Origin: Desulfohalovibrio reitneri
GTDB taxonomy: Bacteria; Desulfobacterota; Desulfovibrionia; Desulfovibrionales; Desulfovibrionaceae
Length of the DNA: 64,000 bases
Direction of reading: 5' to 3'
Assembly: GCF_000711295.1 (NCBI RefSeq)
Contig: NZ_JOMJ01000003.1
Coordinates: forward strand, 881,001 to 945,000
Positions 39,133 to 48,560 of the stretch are shown piece by piece. The stretch's first letter is position 1; the number at the start of each line of letters is the position of its first letter. The position numbers were made by a program, and so were the translations under genes. The notes beneath the pieces were generated by a model. The model had not been told where the DNA came from. It was given only the letters and a program-made list of their open reading frames with translations, and ran no database searches.

Positions 39133-39573
39133 ATGAAACGAGTCAAACCAATCCCGGACTACTGCATCGGCTGCGGCCTGTGCGAGTTGGCCTGTCTGCA
39201 GGCCCATTCCCGCTCGGGCGATCTGGTCATCGCCTGCCGCCAGGAGGCTCCTCAGGGGTTGACCTCCTGCAAAACCGTGCACCGCCGCGGCCCGGCCGCT
39301 GTCGCCCTGAGTTGCCAGCACTGCCAGGATCCGGAGTGCGTTCGGGCCTGCATTTCCGGCGCGCTTTACAAGGATGCCGGGACGGGCCAAACGGTTTACG
39401 ACCAGGACAAGTGCGTGGGCTGCTTCTCCTGCGTCATGGTCTGTCCCTTCGGCGCCATCCACCGCCATCCCACAGAATCCAGGATCGTCAAGTGCGACCT
39501 CTGCGCGGACCGCGGCTCGCCCGCCTGCGTTGAGGTCTGCCCCAACGCGGCCCTGGTCTTTGAGGAAGACTAG
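39133..39573 (+). CDS. polyferredoxin-type electron-transfer subunit of glutamate synthase
   Basis: A 146-residue HydN/DmsB-like iron-sulfur protein with four cysteine groups: CIGCGLCELAC, CQHCQDPECVRAC, CVGCFSCVMVCP, and CDLCADRGSPACVEVCP. It could bind up to four [4Fe-4S] clusters. Located five bases after the FMN subunit and ahead of the amidotransferase subunit, it most likely delivers electrons to the synthase in place of the NADPH-dependent GltD. Confidence 0.87.
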   Translation: MKRVKPIPDYCIGCGLCELACLQAHSRSGDLVIACRQEAPQGLTSCKTVHRRGPAAVALSCQHCQDPECVRACISGALYKDAGTGQTVYDQDKCVGCFSCVMVCPFGAIHRHPTESRIVKCDLCADRGSPACVEVCPNAALVFEED

Positions 39574-39604
39574 CCCAGGCCGGGCGCAGGATAAGGAGAG
39601 CAGG

Positions 39605-40726
39605 TTGCTTCATACTCCACGGCACAGTTTCGACTTCCAGAAGGACATCTCCGGTTGTGGCGTTTTCGGCGTCATCGACCGCAAGCGCAACCCCATCAAG
39701 GGCGGGGTTGCCATCAACGCCATGGCCAGCATGCACGATCGGGGCAACGGCCTTGGCGGCGGCTTCGCCGCCTACGGTATCTACCCGGAAATGGCCGATT
39801 ACTACGCCTTCCACGTCATGGGCTACAAGGACGAACGCCTGGAAGAGGTGGAGGACATCCTCAAGAGCTTCTTCAATGTCAAGGCCTCGGAACCCATTCC
39901 CACCAATCTCAAGGCGAAGGTCGCCATGCCCCCCAAGGTGTGGCGCTACTTCCTGGAGCCCAAGACCGGGGACCGCCCACGGTGGAAGCTGCTGGGGGAG
40001 AAGGATTACGTTGTCCAGGTGGTCATGCTCATCAATTCCACCCTGGGCATGCAGGAACCCACCGAGGAAAAGGCGTTCGTCTTTTCCAGCGGCAAAAACA
40101 TGGGCGCTTTCAAGGGAGTCGGTTTTCCCGAGGATATCGCCGAGTTCTACCGTCTGGACGAATACCAGGGTTACATCTGGACCGGTCACAACCGTTTTCC
40201 CACCAACACTCCTGGCTGGTGGGGAGGGGCGCATCCCTTCACCCTGCTGGACTGGTCCATCGTCCACAACGGGGAAATCTCCTCGTACGGCATCAACAAG
40301 CGCTACATGGAAGAACACGGCTACCGCTGCACCCTGATGACTGACACGGAGGTGGTGGCCTACATGCTGGACCTGCTCATCCGCAAACACGGTCTGTCCA
40401 AGCGTATGGCCTCCTGGGTGTTCGCTCCGCCGTTCTGGAGCGAGATCGAGCGGATGGAGCCCAAGAAAAGGGAACTTTTCCGAGCCTTGCGCATGGTGTA
40501 CGGCTCTGGCTGCCTCAACGGTCCCTTCGCCATCCTGGTGGGTAGCGAGGACTGCTTGTTCGGTCTGAACGACCGGGTCAAGCTGCGGCCGCTGGTTGTG
40601 GCGGAAGAGGGCGACCGCGTTTACATGTCCAGTGAGGAAAGCGCCATCCGCGAGGTGTGTTGCTCCCTCATGGACGTCTGGGCGCCCAAGGCGGGCGAGC
40701 CCGTCATTGTGGAGACGGAGGTCTAA
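39605..40726 (+). CDS. glutamine amidotransferase (class II) subunit of glutamate synthase
   Basis: Releases ammonia from glutamine for the FMN subunit. The true start is a TTG at 39605 with AAGGAG six bases upstream. The longer reading from 39374 runs over the ferredoxin gene in another frame and is rejected. The nucleophile is Cys18 in SGCGVFGVID, so 17 residues precede it and must be removed for an N-terminal Cys. Other GATase motifs: HDRGNGLGGG, TGHNRFPTNTPGWWGGAHP, VHNGEISSYGIN and LMTDTEVVAYML. 373 residues. Confidence 0.88.
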   Translation: MLHTPRHSFDFQKDISGCGVFGVIDRKRNPIKGGVAINAMASMHDRGNGLGGGFAAYGIYPEMADYYAFHVMGYKDERLEEVEDILKSFFNVKASEPIPTNLKAKVAMPPKVWRYFLEPKTGDRPRWKLLGEKDYVVQVVMLINSTLGMQEPTEEKAFVFSSGKNMGAFKGVGFPEDIAEFYRLDEYQGYIWTGHNRFPTNTPGWWGGAHPFTLLDWSIVHNGEISSYGINKRYMEEHGYRCTLMTDTEVVAYMLDLLIRKHGLSKRMASWVFAPPFWSEIERMEPKKRELFRALRMVYGSGCLNGPFAILVGSEDCLFGLNDRVKLRPLVVAEEGDRVYMSSEESAIREVCCSLMDVWAPKAGEPVIVETEV

Positions 40727-40727
40727 G

Positions 40728-41486
40728 GTGGCAGGCAAGAGCATGAACATCGACGCGGAAGGTATTTATTACCGCCAGCTCAACGAGCGGATCCGCCAGG
40801 CTGTGGCCGATGGCGTGAGCGAGTTCACCTTGACCAACGTTAAGGGGCAGCGCTACATCGCCACCGGACTAAAGGGTGAACACCTCAAGTTCGTCATTCA
40901 CGGTACACCGGGGCAGGACCTGGCGGCCTTCATGCAGGGCCCCACCGTGCGCGTGGAGGGCAACACTCAGGATGGTGTTGGCAACACCATGGACCGAGGC
41001 CGCATCAGCGTGAACGGCATGACCGGGGACGTGCTGGGCTATGGCATGCGAGGCGGGCACATCTTCGTCCACCGAGACGTTGGCTACCGAGTTGGCATCC
41101 ACATGAAATCCTTCAAGGACAAGGTCCCGGTTATCGTCATAGGCGGCAAGGCCGGAGACTTTCTTGGCGAGTACATGGCCGGTGGAGCCATCATTCTGCT
41201 CGGCAGTTTCTCTTGGCGGCAAAACGCGCCCATCAGCGGCAGCTCTCTGGGAACTGGCATGCACGGCGGAGTCATTTACACCCGCGGCAAGGTGCCCGAG
41301 GAGCAACTTGGTCCCGGATTGAAAACCGAGCCCGTCAGTCCGGAAGATCTTGACGTCATACGCTGTAATGTGGCCGAATTCGCCCGCGAGTTTGACGAGG
41401 ACCCCACCCGCATCATGGATGCCGAGTTCTACAAGGTGGCGCCCTTCTCGCATCGGCCTTACGGCAATATGTATTGTCCCTGCTGA
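40728..41486 (+). CDS. glutamate synthase alpha (GXGXG) domain subunit
   Basis: Structural right-handed beta-helix domain that in full-length GltB lies at the C-terminus. Glycine-rich repeats are clear: GNTQDGVGNTMDRG, VLGYGMRGGHIFV, GGKAGDFLGEYMAGG, and GTGMHGGVIYTRG. The start is a GTG at 40728, one base after the previous stop and six bases after GGAGG. An ATG at 40743 is the alternative. 252 residues. Completes the four-gene split enzyme. Confidence 0.87.
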   Translation: MAGKSMNIDAEGIYYRQLNERIRQAVADGVSEFTLTNVKGQRYIATGLKGEHLKFVIHGTPGQDLAAFMQGPTVRVEGNTQDGVGNTMDRGRISVNGMTGDVLGYGMRGGHIFVHRDVGYRVGIHMKSFKDKVPVIVIGGKAGDFLGEYMAGGAIILLGSFSWRQNAPISGSSLGTGMHGGVIYTRGKVPEEQLGPGLKTEPVSPEDLDVIRCNVAEFAREFDEDPTRIMDAEFYKVAPFSHRPYGNMYCPC

Positions 41487-41515
41487 GACCTTAACCAATT
41501 GCAAAGGAGACCATA

Positions 41516-41908
41516 ATGTTCTTTGAATCAGCAGCCTATGCCATGGGCGCCGCCGGACAGGGCGGGCAGGGTGGTGGCGGGGCTTTCGCCCCCCTCATTC
41601 CCCTGATTCTGATGTTCGCCATCTTCTACTTCCTGCTGATTCGTCCGCAGCAGAAGAAGGCCAAGCAGCACAAGGAGTTCCTTGCGAATCTCAAACGCGG
41701 CGATTACGTTCTCACCGGCGGAGGCCTGTACGGCCGCATCACCGCCGTGGACGGCGACGTTCTCACCCTTGAACTGGCCGACAACCTGCAGATCCGCGTT
41801 AACCGCAACTTTATCTCCGGCGCGGCCGATCCTTTCGAAGCCCGTGGTGGTGGAAAGAAGAAAAAGGAAAAGGTCGAGGACAAGGGAGAGGAAAAGGAAG
41901 GCGAATAA
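41516..41908 (+). CDS. yajC: Sec translocon accessory protein YajC
   Basis: Small inner-membrane partner of SecDF. Residues about 22-42 form the single membrane helix (PLILMFAIFYFLLIRPQQKK), followed by LANLKRGDYVLTGGGLYGRI, the YajC signature, and a highly charged Lys/Glu tail. 130 residues; AAAGGAG precedes the ATG. It lies ahead of secD and secF, as in many bacteria, though a stem-loop separates them. Confidence 0.94.
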   Translation: MFFESAAYAMGAAGQGGQGGGGAFAPLIPLILMFAIFYFLLIRPQQKKAKQHKEFLANLKRGDYVLTGGGLYGRITAVDGDVLTLELADNLQIRVNRNFISGAADPFEARGGGKKKKEKVEDKGEEKEGE

Positions 41909-41935
41909 CGCCTTCTCCTCAATCGCGTCATTCTC

Positions 41936-41970
41936 AGGCAAGCCCGGCCGAGCCGGGCTTGCCTTTGTTT
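41936..41970 (+). terminator. stem-loop between yajC and secD
   Basis: A 13-base perfect stem (41936-41948 with 41952-41964) is followed by TTGTTTT. The T run is interrupted, so read-through into secDF is likely. The 190 bases after it hold no gene and may contain a secD promoter. Confidence 0.7.
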
Positions 41971-42160
41971 TCCCCCCCTGATAAACGGCCTCCACCGTGA
42001 GCCACTGTTGGGAGCGGAATCAGTGTCGCCTCCCCGCAGTAGGGCCATTGGACGTGGCCCTTGCGCTGTGTGCCGGCGAGGCGCGGCGAACGCCCCCAAG
42101 CCCCACCGGTGAACGGGAGCGAATACAGCGCCTCCCGTCTTGAGGAAGAAAGGAGCGGAC

Positions 42161-43762
42161 ATGAAAGGCACGCTAGGCCTGCGCATCGGATTGAGCCTTC
42201 TCGTGGCCCTGCTGGGGCTGTGGTTCATGCTGCCGTCGATCCCCATGGTTCGGGATTCGGCGCTGGATTCAGTACTGCCAGACAAGCAAATCAATCTTGG
42301 CCTGGACCTCAAGGGAGGCATCCACTTGACGCTGGGGGTGGACACGGACACCGCCCTGCAGAACCAGCTCGGCCAGATTGGCCGGGACATTCGCCAAGTG
42401 GCCCGGGAAGAAAAGGTCCTCGTGCTCAAGCCGCGCGTGCTGGAAGGGCAGCGACTGGCCTTCACTCTGCTCAAGAACGAGCAACGCGAAGAATTGGACG
42501 CCCTGCTGACGGACGAATTTTCCCGCATGCGTGTCGAAAACCGCCAAGACGTGGACGACGGGAAGATGGAATACGTCCTGACCATGTCTCCGGAGTACCG
42601 AAAGGAACTCACGGCCATGACAGTGGATCAGGCCCTGAAAACCATTCGTAACCGCATCGACCAGTTCGGCGTTGCCGAGCCCGACATCCGAAAGCAGGCC
42701 GACGGGCGCATCCAGGTCCAGCTTCCTGGCTTGTCCGAACCGGAGCGGGCCATCAACATCATCGGCCAGACAGCCCACCTCGAATTCCGGCTGGTCAACG
42801 ACGAAGCCGACCTGGAGAAGGCTGCCCAAGGAATACTGCCGCCAGGGCACGAGCTCCTGAACATGCGTATCAAGAATCCAGACGGGACATTCATGGAACG
42901 CCCTCTGGTTGTGGAAAAGGAGGCGGCCATGACCGGCGAGCACATCACCGACGCCGGAACCGCCTTCGACAGATGGAACCAGCCGTACGTGACCCTCAAC
43001 TTCAACGCCCGGGGAGCGCGAATGTTCGAGCGGCTCACGGGCGAGAACGTGGGGCGGCGCATGGCCATCGTGCTGGACGGCACCATCCACTCCGCCCCCA
43101 CCATTCAGGACCGCATCGCCGGGGGGAGGGCGTCCATTACCGGCAACTTCAGCGTGGAAGAAGCCCACGACTTGGCCCTTGTCCTGCGGGCTGGCTCTCT
43201 TCCGGCACCGGTCAACGTGCTTGAACAGCGAACTGTCGGGCCCTCCCTGGGTCAAGAGTCCATTGAGAAGGGGGTCCAGTCCGCGCTTCTGGGCTTCGCC
43301 CTGGTTTTCGTGTTCATGATCATCTACTACGGCTTTGCCGGTCTTGTGGCCGACATTGTTCTGGTGCTGAACATCATGCTCATCATGGCCGGCCTGGCCG
43401 CTTTCGGGGCCACGCTCACCCTGCCGGGCATCGCGGGAATCATCCTGACAATCGGTATGGCGGTGGATGCCAACGTCATCATCTTTGAGCGCATACGAGA
43501 AGAAATACGCCGGGGACTGTCGCCGCGCGCGGCCATCCACGAGGGCTACGGCAAAGCCACGCTGACCATCCTCGACGCCAACGTGACCACCATCATCGCC
43601 GCCCTCATCCTCTACGAGTTCGGCACCGGGCCCATTCGCGGTTTCGCCGTGACCCTCTCCCTGGGCATTCTGGCCTCCATGTTCACGGCCATCTTCGTCT
43701 CCAGGGTCCTGTTCGACCTGTACGCAAACCGCACGCCCGCGCCGCAAAAGCTGAGCATCTAG
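42161..43762 (+). CDS. secD: protein translocase subunit SecD
   Basis: Proton-driven membrane subunit that aids late steps of protein export. The ATG at 42161 has AAAGGAG upstream; 533 residues. One N-terminal membrane helix is followed by LGLDLKGGIHLTLGVD, the large periplasmic P1 region (including IRNRIDQFGVAEPDI and the ARMFERLTGENVGRRMAIVLDG block), then five helices with MAVDANVIIFERIREE. It lies nine bases ahead of secF. Confidence 0.95.
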   Translation: MKGTLGLRIGLSLLVALLGLWFMLPSIPMVRDSALDSVLPDKQINLGLDLKGGIHLTLGVDTDTALQNQLGQIGRDIRQVAREEKVLVLKPRVLEGQRLAFTLLKNEQREELDALLTDEFSRMRVENRQDVDDGKMEYVLTMSPEYRKELTAMTVDQALKTIRNRIDQFGVAEPDIRKQADGRIQVQLPGLSEPERAINIIGQTAHLEFRLVNDEADLEKAAQGILPPGHELLNMRIKNPDGTFMERPLVVEKEAAMTGEHITDAGTAFDRWNQPYVTLNFNARGARMFERLTGENVGRRMAIVLDGTIHSAPTIQDRIAGGRASITGNFSVEEAHDLALVLRAGSLPAPVNVLEQRTVGPSLGQESIEKGVQSALLGFALVFVFMIIYYGFAGLVADIVLVLNIMLIMAGLAAFGATLTLPGIAGIILTIGMAVDANVIIFERIREEIRRGLSPRAAIHEGYGKATLTILDANVTTIIAALILYEFGTGPIRGFAVTLSLGILASMFTAIFVSRVLFDLYANRTPAPQKLSI

Positions 43763-43771
43763 GAGGGCCGC

Positions 43772-44863
43772 ATGGGACTTTCCATCATCAAACCTGATAC
43801 CAGGATCAACTTCATCGGCTACCGGAAGGTGGCCTTCGTCCTGTCCGCCGTCATCTTGTTCCTTGGCGTCGGTTCGCTCCTCATCAAGGGCGGCCCCAGC
43901 TACGGCATCGATTTCTCCGGCGGCCAGATCGTGCAGATCAAGTTCGATTCCCAGCCAGAGTTCAGCGTGCTCAAGGACGGTCTGGAGGAGACCGGTTTGC
44001 CGGGGCTGACCGTGCAGCGCTTCGGGCAGGATGCGGACAACGAATACCTGTTGCGCATTTCCGCTTCCGAAATTCCCTCGGACACCCTGCGCGACACCAT
44101 CAACTCCGCCATCGGCGCCGCGCTGCCGCAGGCCAACCACCACATCCAACGCCTTGAGATGGTCGGCCCCAAGGTTGGCGCTGACCTGCGCGCCAAGGCG
44201 CTGGAAGCCCTTTTCTACGCGGTTCTGCTGATTGCGATTTACATCTCCGGCCGCTTCGAGCAGCGCTGGTTCGCCTCGGCCGTCATGGCCGGCGGGCTGG
44301 CGCTGGGCATCTACCTGCTCAAGCTGATCGGTGTTCCCCTGGGCGGTCTCATCCTGGCCGCGCTGGCCATCACGGTGGGACTGTGCTGGAAGCTGAAACT
44401 CAACTACGCGCTGGGGGCGGTGACGGCGCTCATTCACGACGTGACCATCACGGTGGGTGTCTTTTCCCTGCTCAACAAGGAATTCGACCTGACCATCGTG
44501 GCCGCGTTGCTGACCATCATCGGCTACTCCCTCAACGACACCATCATCGTATTCGACCGTATCCGGGAGAACATCCGAGGCAAGGCGAAACAGGCCAAGA
44601 GAGACTTCGCCGCCCTGCTGAACGGCTCTATCAACCAGACGCTGTCCCGCACTCTGCTGACCTCCGGGACCACGCTTTTGGTCGTCCTTTGCCTCTACCT
44701 CTTCGGCGGCGGCGTCATTCATGACTTCGCCTTCGCACTGCTCATCGGCGTTCTGGTGGGAACGTACTCTTCGGTCTTTGTAGCCGCGCCCATTCTGCTT
44801 GGTTTCGATCCGGCCACCCTGCAGCGCGAGCCCAAGGAAGAACAGCCCGAAGAAAACGCATAG
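43772..44863 (+). CDS. secF: protein translocase subunit SecF
   Basis: Partner of SecD. An N-terminal membrane helix, then YGIDFSGGQIVQIKF, a short periplasmic domain and five more helices containing GYSLNDTIIVFDRIRENI and SRTLLTSGTTLLVVL. The 363 residues include a charged C-terminal tail. AGGAGGGC precedes the ATG. It is followed by a bidirectional terminator. Confidence 0.95.
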   Translation: MGLSIIKPDTRINFIGYRKVAFVLSAVILFLGVGSLLIKGGPSYGIDFSGGQIVQIKFDSQPEFSVLKDGLEETGLPGLTVQRFGQDADNEYLLRISASEIPSDTLRDTINSAIGAALPQANHHIQRLEMVGPKVGADLRAKALEALFYAVLLIAIYISGRFEQRWFASAVMAGGLALGIYLLKLIGVPLGGLILAALAITVGLCWKLKLNYALGAVTALIHDVTITVGVFSLLNKEFDLTIVAALLTIIGYSLNDTIIVFDRIRENIRGKAKQAKRDFAALLNGSINQTLSRTLLTSGTTLLVVLCLYLFGGGVIHDFAFALLIGVLVGTYSSVFVAAPILLGFDPATLQREPKEEQPEENA

Positions 44864-44884
44864 CTTCCCAATACCCAAAAATAA

Positions 44885-44920
44885 AAAAGGCCGGACGGGA
44901 TTTCCGTCCGGCCTTTTTTT
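44885..44920. terminator. bidirectional terminator between secF and nadB
   Basis: A 14-base perfect stem (44885-44898 with 44904-44917), A-rich on the left and T-rich on the right, sits between the convergent genes and can end both. Confidence 0.92.
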
Positions 44921-44942
44921 GCTCATTCCCGGGTGACAGGGA

Positions 44943-46529
44943 TCAATCGTCGCGGTGATGGCAGCCCAGGCTTTTGGGATTCCGCAGGGCGGCTATGGTC
45001 ACAAGATAGGCGCTTTGGCAGCCATGGAAGAGGTCCACCAGAGTCTTGGAGATCGGGGTTTCGCGATAGAATCGCTGCAAGTGGTGGTTCAGGCTCCGCA
45101 GGTCGTCGGTGGCCCGTTTGAGCCGGGCTGTTGAACGGGTGATGCCCACGTAGTTCCACATGGTCGAGCGAATGGTGGCCCAGTCCTGCTGCACAAGCGC
45201 GGGATCCTCGTTGTCCAGGTTGCCCGGGCTCCGCCAGTCCGGAATGCTGTCCAGGAGCTTCCGCTGCACCAGGCTTTCGCCGCGGAGGCCTGACACGATA
45301 TCCACCGCGGCCAAGTGGCCCCACAGCAATCCCTCCAAGAGAGAGGTGGACGCCAGCCTATTGGCTCCGTGCACACCGGTACAACCGCATTCGCCCACGG
45401 CGTAAAGCCGGTCGAGGGTGGTGCGGCCGTGGTCGTCAGTGAGTACTCCTCCGCAGAAGTAGTGGGCAGCGGGAACCACAGGAATGGGCTGGCGAGTCAT
45501 GTCCACGCCGGTTTCCAGACAGCGTTTGTGGATGGTGGGAAAACGGTCCGACAGGTCCATATCCACGTAGTTGGCCGCGTCCAGGTAAACGTGGGGTTCT
45601 CCGGTGCGGAGCAGTTCGTCCATGATGGCCCGGGTGACGATGTCACGCGGAGCCAGGTCGGCCCGATCGTCATACTTTGCCATGAACGGTTGGCCGTCCG
45701 CGTTGACCAGTTTGGCACCCTCGCCCCGTACCGCCTCGGAAATGAGAAAACGCTGCCGCGCCTTCTGGTACAGGGCGGTGGGGTGGAATTGGACGTACTC
45801 GCAGTTGAGGGTTCGCGCGCCGGCCCGGTGGGCCATGGTCACGCCTGAACCGATGGTCTCGGTGGTATTCGTGGTGTGCAGATAAATTTGCCCCAGCCCG
45901 CCAGTGGCCAGCACGGTAAAATCGGCCAGCACGGTTTCCACCTCGCCGGTGGACTGGTTGAGCACGTAGGCTCCGGCACAGGCGTTGCCCAGGGAGTAGC
46001 GGTAGTCCAGATGAAGGCAATGGTGGTGGGTGGTGATGAGATCGACCGCGGTGCGCCCGGTGAGTGTCGTGATCGTTTCGGACGTTTCCACCGCATTCGT
46101 CAGGGCGTCCATGATGGCCTTGCCTGTGAAATCGGCGCAGTGGAGGATGCGATTGCGGCTGTGTCCGCCTTCGCGGGTCAGGGAGAACTCCCCCTGGGGG
46201 GTCCTGCGGAAGGGCACTTCAAGGCGGTCCAGTAAAAGGCTCCGAACCGCCTCGGGCCCTTTGGCGGCCATGGTGCGCACCGCCCGTTCGTAATTGTGCC
46301 GCCAGCCGGCGGTCAGGATATCCTCGGTAAGGGCGTCGGCGTCGTTTTCACCCGCGGTGTAGACAATGCCGCCCTGAGCCAGGGCGGTGTTGTTTGTGGA
46401 GAGGTCGTTGGCGGCCGTCACCAGGACCACCTCAATGCCCATGTCGGCCAACCCCAGGGCGCACGTGGCCCCGGAGATGCCCGACCCAATGACCAGCACC
46501 CGGCAAGTGCGGCGCGAAACCGGCGTCAC
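44943..46529 (-). CDS. nadB: L-aspartate oxidase
   Basis: FAD enzyme that oxidises L-aspartate to iminoaspartate, the first step of de novo NAD synthesis. The FAD-binding motif is VIGSGISGATCALGLADMG at the N-terminus. TNNTALAQGGI, HSRNRILHCADFTG, VLATGGLGQIY, and YFCGGVLTDDHGRTTLDRLYAVGE with TGVHGANRLASTSLLEGL are family landmarks. 528 residues. The start overlaps the nadA stop by four bases. In anaerobes, fumarate rather than oxygen is the usual acceptor. Confidence 0.95.
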   Translation of the reverse strand: MTPVSRRTCRVLVIGSGISGATCALGLADMGIEVVLVTAANDLSTNNTALAQGGIVYTAGENDADALTEDILTAGWRHNYERAVRTMAAKGPEAVRSLLLDRLEVPFRRTPQGEFSLTREGGHSRNRILHCADFTGKAIMDALTNAVETSETITTLTGRTAVDLITTHHHCLHLDYRYSLGNACAGAYVLNQSTGEVETVLADFTVLATGGLGQIYLHTTNTTETIGSGVTMAHRAGARTLNCEYVQFHPTALYQKARQRFLISEAVRGEGAKLVNADGQPFMAKYDDRADLAPRDIVTRAIMDELLRTGEPHVYLDAANYVDMDLSDRFPTIHKRCLETGVDMTRQPIPVVPAAHYFCGGVLTDDHGRTTLDRLYAVGECGCTGVHGANRLASTSLLEGLLWGHLAAVDIVSGLRGESLVQRKLLDSIPDWRSPGNLDNEDPALVQQDWATIRSTMWNYVGITRSTARLKRATDDLRSLNHHLQRFYRETPISKTLVDLFHGCQSAYLVTIAALRNPKSLGCHHRDD

Positions 46530-47566
46530 GCGCTGGCCTCCAGCATGCGTTGCAGGGCCAGTGCGGCTGGCTCAGAGACGTCATCCGCCACCTGCACGGT
46601 GTTCAGGTAGCCGATGTTCTCCAGGGTGTCGGCGAGCTTGTCCTCAGTCACCTTCCCCATGTTCAGGCAGCCGGAGTGGGAGAGGGGAAGAACGGTCTTT
46701 CCCGGGGCGTGGCGGCGGGCCAGGCGTTCAACAAGGTTGATTTCCGTACCCACAATGATGGTTGCCCCTTCCGGGGCCTCCTCGCAGTAGCGAATGATGG
46801 TGGAGGTCGAGCCGGATTCGTCAGCCAGGGCCACTGTCTCCGGGGGGCATTCCGGGTGGACAACCACAAGACAGCCGGGGTGTTCGGCTCGCGCCGCCTC
46901 GATCATGGAAGGCTTAAAGCGGTGGTGGATGGCGCAACAGCCGGGCCAAATAAGCAGCTTGGCCCGGGCGGCCGCCTCGAGGTCCAGCGCCTCGCCTTCC
47001 GAGCGGATGTCCAGGATGTGGCGTTCGGCTTCGGGGATGCCGAGTTGATCCGCCGTGTTCAGGGCGAGGTTCTTGTCGGGAATGAAGAGGCAGCTGTCGC
47101 CCCTGTCCAGTGCCCACTGGAGCATGGTGCGGGCGTTGGCGGAGGTGCACACCGTGCCTCCGGCTTCGCCCACCATGGCTTTCACTCCGGCGGTGGAGTT
47201 GACGTAGGTCAGCGGCACCACCTTCCGGCCCATGGAGTCGAGCCGGCGCATGACGGCTCGCAGGCGGTCCACCGGGGCCATGGCCGCCATGATGCAGCGG
47301 GCATCGCGCTCGGGAATCTGTACGTGCTGGCCGGGCCTGGCCAGAATGGAAGCTGTCTCGGCCATGAAGTAAACGCCGCAGAATACGATGTATTCGGCAC
47401 ACAGGCCGGGCACCTTGCGGGCGAGTTCTAGGGAATCTCCCACGATGTCGGCATGGCGAACGACATTCTCCGCCTGGTAGTGGTGGGCGAAGATGGCAAG
47501 GCTATCTCCAAGACGGTCCTTGGCCTGTCGGATGCGATCGTATGAAGTGGTCTGCATGACTGTCAT
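46526..47566 (-). CDS. nadA: quinolinate synthase
   Basis: Condenses iminoaspartate with dihydroxyacetone phosphate to quinolinate using an oxygen-sensitive [4Fe-4S] cluster. The three cluster cysteines appear in family positions: VNSTAGVKAMVGEAGGTVCTS (second of these contexts), WPGCCAIHHRF and HSGCLNMGKV. IFAHHYQAENVV is the N-terminal substrate motif and VVVHPECPPE is present. 346 residues. It overlaps nadB and nadC by four bases each, a tight nadC-nadA-nadB operon. Confidence 0.95.
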   Translation of the reverse strand: MTVMQTTSYDRIRQAKDRLGDSLAIFAHHYQAENVVRHADIVGDSLELARKVPGLCAEYIVFCGVYFMAETASILARPGQHVQIPERDARCIMAAMAPVDRLRAVMRRLDSMGRKVVPLTYVNSTAGVKAMVGEAGGTVCTSANARTMLQWALDRGDSCLFIPDKNLALNTADQLGIPEAERHILDIRSEGEALDLEAAARAKLLIWPGCCAIHHRFKPSMIEAARAEHPGCLVVVHPECPPETVALADESGSTSTIIRYCEEAPEGATIIVGTEINLVERLARRHAPGKTVLPLSHSGCLNMGKVTEDKLADTLENIGYLNTVQVADDVSEPAALALQRMLEASA

Positions 47567-48441
47567 TCCGGTATGGTTCGCATTGAAAAGTCGATTGCCC
47601 TGGCCGAGTGGGTCAGCCGCCCCACTGAAAGGTAGTCGGCCCCCAGGGATGCCAGGGTCCGGGCAGTTTCCAGGTTCACACCGCCGCTGATTTCGCTCTC
47701 AGTACCCGGCGGAATCAACTCCAGGGCCCGGCGTATGGCGTCCGTGTCCATGTTATCGAGCATGACGCGCTCGGCTCCGGAGGAAACGGCTTCGCGCACG
47801 TCATCCAGGGTGCGGCACTCCACCTCGATGGGCGGGCAGGGGGAGTGGACCCGCCGCAACATGGCGACCGCCTCCCGTATGGACCCGGCCCGGTCCAGGT
47901 GAGTGTCCTTGAGCATGAGCATATCTTCGAGGTTCATGCGGTGGTTGTGCCCGCCGCCGACGCGTACGGCGTACTTTTCCAGCCGCCGCAGGCAGGGTGT
48001 GGTCTTTCGGGTATCCAGCAGCTTGGCCCCGGTTCCATCCAGGGCCAAGGAATACTCTCGAGTCAGGCTGGCCACGCCGCTCAGGCGGCAGAGCAGGTTG
48101 AGCATGACGCGCTCCGCACGGAGCAGGGTGCGGGCCGGACCAGAGAGGGCGGCCACTGTAATCCCGGTATTCACCAAGCTGCCTTCGCCAGTCAGCAGGC
48201 GACAGGAGCAGGGCGTCGCGCCGGGCTCGGCGGCCATCTCTGTGACCCGATCCAGAAGGGGTAGCCCGCAGACAACGGCCTTTTCTTTGGCCACAATCTC
48301 GGCGCGCATGGTTTCGTCCGGCCCGAACAGGCCGATTGTGGTGAGGTCGCGCCCGTCTTCCTCCAGGGCCAACGCGATGGCTTTGTCCGTCAGGTCCCGG
48401 TCCTTGTCTTGGAAGATGTTCGCGTATCGCGATTGTGACAT
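47563..48441 (-). CDS. nadC: nicotinate-nucleotide pyrophosphorylase (carboxylating)
   Basis: Converts quinolinate and PRPP to nicotinate mononucleotide. Signatures: ALSGPARTLLRAERVMLNLL, LLDTRKTTPCLRRLEKYAV, GGGHNHRMNLEDMLMLKDTH, VEVE-type VEECR region as IEVECRTLDDV, and the SVGRLTHSARAIDFSM end. 292 residues. First gene of the nadCAB operon on this strand. The ribosome site before the ATG at 48441 is weak. Confidence 0.95.
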   Translation of the reverse strand: MSQSRYANIFQDKDRDLTDKAIALALEEDGRDLTTIGLFGPDETMRAEIVAKEKAVVCGLPLLDRVTEMAAEPGATPCSCRLLTGEGSLVNTGITVAALSGPARTLLRAERVMLNLLCRLSGVASLTREYSLALDGTGAKLLDTRKTTPCLRRLEKYAVRVGGGHNHRMNLEDMLMLKDTHLDRAGSIREAVAMLRRVHSPCPPIEVECRTLDDVREAVSSGAERVMLDNMDTDAIRRALELIPPGTESEISGGVNLETARTLASLGADYLSVGRLTHSARAIDFSMRTIPE

Positions 48442-48560
48442 GGCGCGTGTAAGAGTATCCCTTTTTCACTCAAGGGGAAAGGTACGGCAGGTAAGGCATG
48501 GGCGCAACGCAGTCAAGGCGCTTTGACCCTCGTCAACTATTGGGATAGAGGCTAGCCATC

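Noticed and set aside
42269-44926. Long open frame (885 codons) antisense to secDF
   Set aside because: Same mirror effect of GC-rich codons; low-complexity His/Gly/Val-rich translation with no family.
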